Shown in pieces: positions 1 to 5,967 of a stretch of 38,390 bases of DNA (position 1 is its first letter; each line of letters starts with the position of its first letter). The notes under the pieces are model-generated. The model saw only the letters and a program-made list of their open reading frames with translations, did no database searches and was not told the origin of the DNA. The stretch spans positions 1 through 38,390 of the forward strand of contig DAOWJK010000011.1 of NCBI GenBank assembly GCA_030640395.1. The letters run 5' to 3'. A program made the position numbers and the translations under genes. The stretch is from Nanobdellota archaeon (GTDB lineage Archaea > Nanobdellota > Nanobdellia > Pacearchaeales > GW2011-AR1).

Positions 1-443
1 TGGATATAAAAGTTTTCTTCTTGTTCTCTAAGATCTGAACCACTTAGATTAACAAATTTCCCAAGACTAATTTCTTTAGTCTGATTATCAAAGAGGACTT
101 TAACCATAGAATCAGCAGGATAGAACTCTCCTTCTGCATATTGTAGTATAAGTTTTCCATTAATCTCTTCGTTAATACTAAAAAATTCCTTATCTGGAGT
201 TAATCCTACTCTACCAGTGATTTGTTGAGGAAAAAAATATAATAATGTTATTATACCACAAATAAGGAGAAAAAATATTACTGGTATTATCTTTGATCTT
301 ATCTTGCTGTCTCTTGTTTCTTCTTCTGGCGGTTCTTTCCCTAGATATTTACTTACAACTCTGCCATCCTTATCTCTAAAACTCGTGTAAGAATAGGGAC
401 CATAAAATTTATCACCTATTTTTATATAACGTTTATAAGCCAT
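1..443 (-). CDS. Partial membrane-anchored surface protein (3' end outside window)
   Basis: This gene starts at an ATG at 443 and runs off the left edge, so only about 147 N-terminal residues are visible. The first 40 residues form a charged, glycine- and tyrosine-containing head (begins MAYKRYIKIGDKFYGPYSYT) that looks cytoplasmic. A single hydrophobic segment follows at about residues 53-72 (IIPVIFFLLICGIITLLYFF). After it comes an extracellular-looking stretch with a TGRVGL motif and a beta-rich region, including EINGKLIL and YPADSMVKV. This layout of cytoplasmic head, one membrane span and large outside domain is common in DPANN surface proteins. I do not recognise a family with known function. 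No Shine-Dalgarno sequence is obvious. Confidence 0.7.
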   Translation of the reverse strand, partial: MAYKRYIKIGDKFYGPYSYTSFRDKDGRVVSKYLGKEPPEEETRDSKIRSKIIPVIFFLLICGIITLLYFFPQQITGRVGLTPDKEFFSINEEINGKLILQYAEGEFYPADSMVKVLFDNQTKEISLGKFVNLSGSDLREQEENFYI

Positions 444-679
444 GTTTGGATTCTAGGCTCTTAACTTTATTCTTTTTTAGATTTTTTACACCCAAAACTT
501 GTAGCGTAAAAATTATTTTTCTAAAACCTTTTTTTATGATTTATGATGTACTGTAAAAGATACAAATAGCCTTTAAATATTTTTCATTTTTATCATGAAT
601 CCAATTTTAGAAAGCTAAAAGGCGACTCAATTCTTACTTAAATCTAAAAGTATTTAAAATAAGTTTCTTTTGAGTGATT

Positions 680-1105
680 ATGGCAGAAAAACAAGAAAAA
701 GAAAAGTATAAAGAAATGCTTGATCAGCTTTATGAACATGTAAAGCAGGTTAAGATAACTGAAAGGTTTGAGATCCCAAAAGTCCAGGGATTTGTTGAAG
801 GTAATAAGACAATCATAACAAACTTTTCACAAATATGCTCAGCCTTAAGAAGAAAACCAGAACATTTAGGTAAGTTCTTGTCTAGAGAACTTGCAGTCCA
901 AACTACCATAGAAGCTGAAAGACTAATCTTCAACAGAAAATTAAGTTCAGGTATAATTAATGAAAAAATTCAGAAATATGTTAATGAGTTTGTGATATGT
1001 CCTGAATGCAAAAAGCCAGATACAGAGTTAATTAAAGAAGACAGGTTATCTTTTGTTAGGTGCCTGGCTTGCGGAGCAAAGCACTCAGTTAGAAGTAAAA
1101 TTTAA
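680..1105 (+). CDS. Translation initiation factor aIF2 subunit beta
   Basis: This is the beta subunit of the archaeal aIF2 heterotrimer, which delivers initiator Met-tRNA to the small ribosomal subunit. The 141-residue product has the usual family layout: an N-terminal helix that binds the gamma subunit (KYKEMLDQLYEHV), a central domain including RFEIPKVQGFVEGNKT and NFSQICSALRR, and a C-terminal zinc ribbon with two CxxC pairs (CPEC and CLAC). A GTG six bases upstream is in frame, but the ATG giving MAEKQ matches how such proteins usually begin and lies about 25 nt after a TATA-like TATTTAAAA. It heads a run of translation genes. Confidence is high because domain order and length match the family. 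Confidence 0.95.
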   Translation: MAEKQEKEKYKEMLDQLYEHVKQVKITERFEIPKVQGFVEGNKTIITNFSQICSALRRKPEHLGKFLSRELAVQTTIEAERLIFNRKLSSGIINEKIQKYVNEFVICPECKKPDTELIKEDRLSFVRCLACGAKHSVRSKI

Positions 1106-1191
1106 AATCCCAAACTTTATAAAACAAAATTCCCTTAGAGTTTTAAGAGATTCATTGAATCTATAATTAAATTGGAGGTAATAAAATAAAA

Positions 1192-1344
1192 ATGGCAACA
1201 AAAGGATATTGTGTAAAATGTAAGAAAATGGTTGAAATGAAGAACCCTGTAGAAAGCAAGACAAAAAGAGGCACAAAAATAGCAAAAGGAAAATGCCCCA
1301 ACTGCGGAACAACTGTTTGCAGAATGGGTGGAATAACAAAATAA
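1192..1344 (+). CDS. DUF5679-type small zinc ribbon protein
   Basis: This 50-residue protein has two cysteine pairs, CVKC near residues 7-10 and CPNC near residues 35-38, spaced as in a treble-clef or zinc-ribbon fold. Between them lies a basic stretch (KTKRGTKIAKGK). The pattern CVKCKK...EMKNP...GKCPNCGT...R matches DUF5679, small archaeal and bacterial proteins of unknown function. A strong Shine-Dalgarno GGAGGT lies at 1174-1179, about 12 nt before the ATG. Its position just after aIF2-beta suggests a ribosome- or RNA-related role, but that is inference from context. Confidence 0.85.
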   Translation: MATKGYCVKCKKMVEMKNPVESKTKRGTKIAKGKCPNCGTTVCRMGGITK

Positions 1345-1401
1345 CTAAGTTTATTAACTAATTCTTTTTTTTATTTTCTATAAACTTTATAGAAGTTTTA
1401 T

Positions 1402-1575
1402 GCGATTTCCCTCGGAGGCTCTTAAAGAAATCGCTTCACGGAACAGGAAGGGAAGGAGTGTGCGAGCGATTTCGAGGCTCAACAAAGTTGAGTCATCCCA
1501 GTGGGATGGTAGGAAGTAAAATTTAAAATCAATAACCCGTGCGAAGTCGGGAGTTTGGGAAACCGCTTAGGTTTC
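1402..1575 (+). repeat. Composite palindromic intergenic repeat, copy 1
   Basis: A GC-richer island fills the gap between the DUF5679 and DUF424 genes. It contains a chain of inverted repeats: GCGATTTC (1402-1409) with GAAATCGC (1427-1434); CTCAAC with GTTGAG (1478-1492); CATCCC with GGGATG (1494-1508); CCCG with CGGG (1536-1551); and GAAACC-GCTTA-GGTTTC (1559-1575). A second copy at 29474-29643 shares the pieces AATAACCCGTGCGAAGTC, CGGGAGTTT and ACCGCTTAGGT in the same order. It contains no convincing reading frame. It ends 10 nt before the next start codon, so it would lie in that gene's 5' region if transcribed. Orientation is given by the downstream gene. Confidence 0.75.
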
Positions 1576-1585
1576 TTTCATTTTT

Positions 1586-1900
1586 ATGAACATAAAAATA
1601 CATAAAACATACAGAAATGTAGTTGCTATTTGTGATTCTGATTTAATCGGGAAAAAATTTGTGTCGCAAGAACGCACAGATTTAGGAAACTTTCAGTTGG
1701 ATATTAAAGAATCTTTTTACAAGGGCGAGGAAAAAACAAAGCAGGAGATAATCTCAATAATGCGGAATATGTCAAGGGAAGATTCCACATTCAATATTGT
1801 CGGAGAAGAATCAGTAAATTGTGCCTTAGAAGCAGGAATTATTTCTAAAGACGGAATTAAAAAAATTCAGGGAGTTGTGTTTGCTTTAGTTCTCATGTAA
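1586..1900 (+). CDS. DUF424 family protein
   Basis: This 104-residue protein matches the archaeal DUF424 family in length and pattern. It has an N-terminal strand with VVAICDSDLIGKKF, an acidic middle region with ESFYKGEE, a central NIVGEESVNCALEAGII segment and a C-terminal IKKIQGVVFALVLM. In many archaea this family is encoded beside aIF2-beta, as here, so a translation-linked role is likely although none is established. The last two codons (LM then stop) suggest a slightly shortened tail. The start is preceded by the composite repeat and a T-rich stretch rather than by a clear ribosome binding site. Confidence 0.8.
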   Translation: MNIKIHKTYRNVVAICDSDLIGKKFVSQERTDLGNFQLDIKESFYKGEEKTKQEIISIMRNMSREDSTFNIVGEESVNCALEAGIISKDGIKKIQGVVFALVLM

Positions 1901-1947
1901 GTGAGAACTAGTGAAAATCTTTGATTTGCTCTGGTTTTGATGTGAAA

Positions 1948-2250
1948 TTAAAAAGAACCTCTTTCAGTATTTATTTGTAAGAAAGTTTTATGTAACTCAT
2001 CTGCAATAAAAGAATCCAATGTAAAAGCAGGACATTTTTTTGCGTCTTTAGCAGAATATTCTATTTCTCCTGTTCCTGCAATAAAAGACGATCTCTCTAC
2101 CGCCAGACAAGAACTCTCTTCAGGATCTCTAATATATCTTAAGATACAATAAGAATCTTTTAATTCAGTACCACGGAGACAAGCACAATATTCATTTCCC
2201 ATATAAATTTGAAATAAGTAGAGAATATAAAGATTATTATAGTGAAACAT
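1948..2250 (-). CDS. Small cysteine-containing hypothetical protein
   Basis: I do not recognise this protein. From the ATG at 2250 it has 100 residues. A GGAG Shine-Dalgarno element lies about 7 nt upstream, which favours this start. An internal ATG at 2202 would give an 84-residue product beginning MGNEYCACLRG. The sequence has five cysteines (two in CAC, then YC, SSC and KKC). This could mean metal binding or disulfides, but the spacing fits no motif I know. It is divergent from the aIF1A gene, and the 45-bp gap contains a TTTATAAA box. Confidence 0.55.
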   Translation of the reverse strand: MFHYNNLYILYLFQIYMGNEYCACLRGTELKDSYCILRYIRDPEESSCLAVERSSFIAGTGEIEYSAKDAKKCPAFTLDSFIADELHKTFLQINTERGSF

Positions 2251-2295
2251 ATATTTTCTCCAAAACTTTATAAAACAATTTCATCTTAAACAAAT

Positions 2296-2622
2296 ATGGG
2301 TTATTATAATAAAAACCAAAATCAGGAAGAGCCGAAAATTATACGGGCGCCGCTTCCAAAGGGCAGGGAAGTTATTGGAATAATTGAACAGCGGCTTGGG
2401 GGAAACAAGATGATGGTTAATTGTCTTGACGGCAAACAGCGAAACTGCAGGGTTCCCGGAAGATTGAAAAGAAGACTCTGGCTCCGTCCTGAAGATATTG
2501 TAATTGTAGAGCCATGGGAGCTTGACGACACAAAAGCCGACATACTTCTCAAATACCGCTCAAATCAAATAGCATGGCTGAAAAAAAATAACTATTTGAA
2601 AACAGAAAAAGAGGAGTTTTGA
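2296..2622 (+). CDS. Translation initiation factor aIF1A
   Basis: aIF1A binds the A site of the small ribosomal subunit during initiation. The 108-residue product has the family's OB-fold core: PLPKGREVIGIIEQRLG, then MMVNCLDGKQRNCRVPG, then LWLRPEDIVIVEPWE, and a C-terminal helix starting KADILLKYRSNQIAWL. Length and motifs match archaeal aIF1A closely. A TATA-like CTTTATAAAAC lies about 25 nt before the ATG, so the mRNA is probably leaderless. Two genes downstream is the KH-domain protein that often neighbours aIF1A in archaea. Confidence 0.95.
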   Translation: MGYYNKNQNQEEPKIIRAPLPKGREVIGIIEQRLGGNKMMVNCLDGKQRNCRVPGRLKRRLWLRPEDIVIVEPWELDDTKADILLKYRSNQIAWLKKNNYLKTEKEEF

Positions 2623-2675
2623 AATATATTTTAAAGAACACAAATAAATAAAAAAGCTTCCAGAGTAAAATAATT

Positions 2676-2939
2676 ATGGAATCTGATGAAAAATCAAGAT
2701 TGGTTAATCAAATAAAAGAAGATGCAAAAACTTCTTTGAGACATATGTCTGATAAAAGACAAGACTTTTATAGTAGAGTTATTGGAAAAATAGAAAGTTT
2801 TGAAACAAAGACATCAGAACATGAAGGGACTAGATTAAAATTAAGAGCCTTGCAAAAAGAGATTATGCATAGCATAGACGATTTAAGGGAATATTGGGAT
2901 AGTAAAGATGTTACTTCTTATCTTAATGCATTAAAATAA
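2676..2939 (+). CDS. Hypothetical helical protein, 87 aa
   Basis: I do not recognise this small protein. It is highly charged and predicted from composition to be all-helical, possibly coiled-coil (segments ESDEKSRLVNQIKEDAKTS and EGTRLKLRALQKEIMHSIDD). It has no cysteines and no membrane segment. It lies between aIF1A and the KH-domain gene, 53 bp after the former and 38 bp before the latter, on the same strand, so it could be co-transcribed with them. The preceding sequence includes AAGCTTCCAGAG, not a clear Shine-Dalgarno site. Function unknown. Confidence 0.6.
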   Translation: MESDEKSRLVNQIKEDAKTSLRHMSDKRQDFYSRVIGKIESFETKTSEHEGTRLKLRALQKEIMHSIDDLREYWDSKDVTSYLNALK

Positions 2940-2977
2940 ATCAAAAACCTTAAAACCTTTTCTATACTCAATCATAT

Positions 2978-3478
2978 ATGAAAAAAATCCTTTGTGAAAA
3001 ACTTCCAAGAATAATAAAAAACAAAAAGCAACTTGAAAAGCTTTTAAATGTGAAAATAAAAAACAGAGGCAAAGAAGTTTCTATTGAGGGAAAGCCAGAA
3101 GATGAATACACTGCGGAAAAAGTAATTGATGCTTTGAATTTTGGATTTGCTTTTTCCAGTGCAATCCAGATAAAAGAACAAGACTGCACTTTTGAAATTC
3201 TAAACATAAAAGACCACACAAAAAGAAAAGACCTTGAAACAGTCAGGGCAAGAATAATCGGAACAAAAGGAAAAACCCTGCAAACCCTGCATCAATTAAC
3301 AAAGTGTTATTTTGAATTAAAAGACAACTTCGTGGGAATTATCGGCGAACCAGAATGCATCAAAAATGCACAAGACGCAATTATTTTAATAATTAAAGGT
3401 TCAAAGCAATCAAATGTTTACAATCTCTTAGAAAGACATCAGGTGAAAGAACCTGTTGATTTGGGGTTAAGAAAGTAA
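2978..3478 (+). CDS. KH-domain RNA-binding protein, Krr1/Dim2-like
   Basis: This 166-residue protein is built of two KH domains. The first (about residues 5-55) is degenerate. The second (about residues 85-145) carries the GxxG loop as GTKG within RARIIGTKGKTLQTL, then a strand ending FVGIIGEPECIKNAQDAI. The layout and length match archaeal relatives of eukaryotic Krr1 and Dim2/Pno1, which help assemble the small ribosomal subunit. Archaeal members are often encoded near aIF1A, and that gene lies 350 bp upstream here. The role in 16S rRNA maturation is taken from the family. It ends 21 bp before the convergent tRNA-Asn. Confidence 0.85.
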   Translation: MKKILCEKLPRIIKNKKQLEKLLNVKIKNRGKEVSIEGKPEDEYTAEKVIDALNFGFAFSSAIQIKEQDCTFEILNIKDHTKRKDLETVRARIIGTKGKTLQTLHQLTKCYFELKDNFVGIIGEPECIKNAQDAIILIIKGSKQSNVYNLLERHQVKEPVDLGLRK

Positions 3479-3498
3479 AGTTCTCGTCCAAATTAAAA

Positions 3499-3571
3499 CG
3501 TCTCGGGAAGGACTCGAACCTTCGACCTATCGGTTAACAGCCGATCGCTCTACCAACTGAGCCACCGAGAC
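3499..3571 (-). tRNA. tRNA-Asn (GTT)
   Basis: A complete cloverleaf is visible on the minus strand. The acceptor stem GTCTCGG pairs with CCGAGAC. The D arm includes GCTCAGTTGGTAGAGC. The anticodon loop CTGTTAA (anticodon GTT) is closed by ATCGG/CCGAT, and the T arm is GAAGG-TTCGAGT-CCTTC. The discriminator base is G. No intron is present and the CCA end is not encoded. It may be a substrate of the indirect Asn pathway whose genes (aspS, gatA, gatB, probable gatC) lie in the same window. Confidence 0.95.
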
Positions 3572-3668
3572 CTAAAACAATTAAAAGATTTTTACTTTTA
3601 AAGTTTGCTAATCAAAATCTTCCCCCTCTCTCCACTAATTTTATAAACATCTTTCTCTTTCTCTAATC

Positions 3669-4223
3669 ATGAATTTAAACAAGGCAATTCAAAACAGGCA
3701 CAGCGTCAGAAGATTCACTTCTAAAAAACCAGACTGGCGGGATATTATTGAATGCATTGATTCTGCAAGATATGCCCCAATGGCAGGAAACATATTCAGC
3801 TTGAAATTCATCGTTGTCAGCGACAGGGAAAAAATCCAAAAACTCGCAGACGCAGCACAACAGCATTTTATTGCCCAGGCACACTATGTTGTTGTCGTGT
3901 GCACAAATCCTTCAAGGACAATTAACTCTTATGAAGAAAGAGGGGGGAAATTCTGCAGGCAGCAAGCAGGCGCAGCAATCCAAAATTTTCTTTTAAAAAT
4001 TCAGGAAGCAAAACTCGCAACCTGCTGGATAGGGCATTTTATTGAAGAACAAGTAAAAGAAGCTTTGCAAATTCCAGAAGACATCCAGGTTGAAGCAATA
4101 TTCCCAATAGGACATGAACTTGGAAAAACAGAAAAAAGAAGAAAAATAGATTTTAACCAAATTCTTTATTTTGACAAATATGGAAATAAGAAGATGAAAA
4201 ATCCAAGGAAGCTGGATGTTTAA
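3669..4223 (+). CDS. Nitroreductase-family FMN oxidoreductase
   Basis: The 184-residue product has the nitroreductase fold signatures. The N-terminal IQNRHSVRRFTSKKP contains the arginine-rich FMN phosphate-binding segment. SARYAPMAGNIFSLKFIVV follows, then QAGAAIQNFLLKIQEAKLATCWIG, which is the typical central helix. Family members use bound FMN and NAD(P)H to reduce nitro groups, quinones or other electron acceptors; the substrate here cannot be read from sequence. A TTTTATAAAC box about 25 nt before the ATG suggests its own promoter. It converges with the next gene. Confidence 0.9.
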   Translation: MNLNKAIQNRHSVRRFTSKKPDWRDIIECIDSARYAPMAGNIFSLKFIVVSDREKIQKLADAAQQHFIAQAHYVVVVCTNPSRTINSYEERGGKFCRQQAGAAIQNFLLKIQEAKLATCWIGHFIEEQVKEALQIPEDIQVEAIFPIGHELGKTEKRRKIDFNQILYFDKYGNKKMKNPRKLDV

Positions 4224-4257
4224 GCTTTGTGGATAAAATATCTTCTGTGTAAAAAGT

Positions 4258-4584
4258 CTAAATAAACTTAATATCTTTTTTACCAAGCAAAAAAACTTCG
4301 CAGAACATTACTTTCCCATTAATCACTTCTTTCTCACTTAATAATTTCTTTATTTTTTTAGAAGGAATAGCCTTCTCCCATGAACAATGATTAGAATTAA
4401 GATAATACTTACAATGATTACATAAACCATCAGGATATTTTTCTTTTAAAGCTTCTTTTGTTATTTTTTCTGAATCTCTTTGAAATTTTAAATCATATTT
4501 TTCAGATTTCCTAAGTTCTCTATATTGTTTTGCACCTTCTTTTAATTTTGGAATAGTTTGTTCTTGTAGGTAAGTTTTAACCAT
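4258..4584 (-). CDS. Hypothetical lysine-rich protein with four cysteines
   Basis: I do not recognise this 108-residue protein. The first half is charged and helical (TIPKLKEGAKQYRELRKSEK). The second half has cysteines in the order CxxC (CNHCKYY), then NHCSWEKAI, then VMFCEVFLLG, which could bind zinc or an iron-sulfur cluster. The start is supported by a very strong Shine-Dalgarno GGAGGTGA about 6 nt upstream, so it is probably well translated. It sits just downstream of ftsZ on the same strand but is separated from it by about 97 bp. Confidence 0.7.
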   Translation of the reverse strand: MVKTYLQEQTIPKLKEGAKQYRELRKSEKYDLKFQRDSEKITKEALKEKYPDGLCNHCKYYLNSNHCSWEKAIPSKKIKKLLSEKEVINGKVMFCEVFLLGKKDIKFI

Positions 4585-4681
4585 TTTTATTCACCTCCAT
4601 TTAAAGAATAATACTCCAAGTTATTTAAACATTCCTAAAAAAAACAAAACCCTGAGTTTCCTCAGGGCATTAATAAAAAAA

Positions 4682-5761
4682 CTATCTTATAAATTCTATG
4701 CCTAAATCAGATATTTCCTTTGCCATAGGAAGTGATTGCTCTTCAGCAGTTCTTCCCAGGACATAAGGTGACTTGACTCCTGTCATGATAGTTATCACCC
4801 GCACTTTGCCGACAAAGTCCTTGCTGATTCTCGCACCAATAATAACCTGCGCCTCAGGACTCAGGTTCTCAGAAACCACTCGCCCAATCAAATCAAATTC
4901 CTCAAGCTTCAGGTCCTGACCGCATGTCACATGTATCAAAGCTCCGGTAGCACCCTGATAATCCACATCAAGTAGAGGATGAGTCAAGGCTTGCTTTACA
5001 GCTTCTGTTACACGACCTTCAGTATCTGATTCACCAATTCCAATCACAGCAACACCACCACCTTTCATAATAGCCGAAACATCTGCGTAGTCCAGATTAA
5101 TCAAACTCGGTAAAGTAATTGTCTCAACAATTCCCTTAATCATTGTGCTGGTTAATTCATTGGCAACAGCAAACGCCTGTTCAATAGGCAACTGCCCGGC
5201 AATATCAACAAGCCTGTTATTATCAAGAACTATGCACGTGTCTGTCACGTCTCTCAGTTCCTGCAAACCAAACTCTGCCTTGTCAATTCTCGCTTTCTCT
5301 GCTTCAAACGGCATTGTCACAACAGCAATCACAACTGCGCCAGTCTCTTTTGCCAACTGCGCAATTACCGGCGCTGCACCAGTACCGGTTCCACCACCCA
5401 TACCAGCGACGACAAATACCATGTCTGCCTGTCCAACAGCTTTCTTAATATCCACAATCGCTTCTTTAGCTGCTTCTCTTCCTCTTCTGGCATCTCCGCC
5501 TGCACCCAAGCCTCTTGTCAATTCCTTGCCAATAAGAAGTTTCTCATCAGACTTTGTAACACTTAAATGAAGCGCGTCAGTATTTGCTGCATAAATTGTT
5601 GCTCCACTAACACCTTTGTTGAAAAGCCATGTTACCATATTTGAGCCGCATCCTCCAACACCAAGAACCTTTATGTTCGCCTTCCCTGCTCTTAACTCAT
5701 CAAAATTAATGCTGTGCGAATTTGTATTGTCGATTGCTTCTTTTGCAAAATCTAACACCAT
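4682..5761 (-). CDS. ftsZ: Cell division GTPase FtsZ
   Basis: FtsZ is the tubulin-like GTPase that polymerises at mid-cell to build the division ring. The 359-residue product has the nucleotide-binding loop VLGVGGCGSN at about residues 32-41, the tubulin signature GGGTGTG at 122-128, and the T7 loop NLDYADV at 222-228, whose aspartates act on GTP bound by the next subunit. The C-terminal tail is short, ending just after SDLGIEFIR. The start has a strong AGGAGGT site about 11 nt upstream. Its promoter contains a 9-bp inverted repeat, annotated separately. Base composition is more GC-rich than the surrounding orphan genes, as expected for a conserved gene. Confidence 0.98.
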   Translation of the reverse strand: MVLDFAKEAIDNTNSHSINFDELRAGKANIKVLGVGGCGSNMVTWLFNKGVSGATIYAANTDALHLSVTKSDEKLLIGKELTRGLGAGGDARRGREAAKEAIVDIKKAVGQADMVFVVAGMGGGTGTGAAPVIAQLAKETGAVVIAVVTMPFEAEKARIDKAEFGLQELRDVTDTCIVLDNNRLVDIAGQLPIEQAFAVANELTSTMIKGIVETITLPSLINLDYADVSAIMKGGGVAVIGIGESDTEGRVTEAVKQALTHPLLDVDYQGATGALIHVTCGQDLKLEEFDLIGRVVSENLSPEAQVIIGARISKDFVGKVRVITIMTGVKSPYVLGRTAEEQSLPMAKEISDLGIEFIR

Positions 5762-5790
5762 ATTTTTTTTTACCTCCTTGTAATTTTATG

Positions 5791-5811
5791 AAACTTTTCT
5801 ACGAAAAGTTT
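5791..5811 (-). promoter_or_regulatory. Perfect inverted repeat in the ftsZ promoter/leader
   Basis: Two perfect 9-bp arms, AAACTTTTC and GAAAAGTTT, are separated by TAC. On the ftsZ strand the palindrome begins within a TATA-like box (ATTTAAAC, near 5809-5816) and reaches the expected transcription start about 25 nt downstream. A protein bound here would block initiation, so this is a candidate repressor operator. It could instead form a leader hairpin. The Shine-Dalgarno site follows about 12 nt later. Confidence 0.6.
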
Positions 5812-5967
5812 AAATAGTTGACAAACTTCCAACTATTATTAAAAGAAAAAGAGGAAGAAATCACCTCTGCATACAGAAATATTAATTAAACCGCCAAGTT
5901 AAAATTAATATAATAAAAAATTAAGAATTCTCTTATTTAAATATATTTTGGTGATAAAACACAATAA

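Noticed and set aside
5145..5570. A 141-codon open frame antisense to ftsZ
   Set aside because: It is a low-complexity Ala/Ser/Pro reading of the complementary strand and follows the ftsZ codon pattern; it has no promoter or ribosome site.
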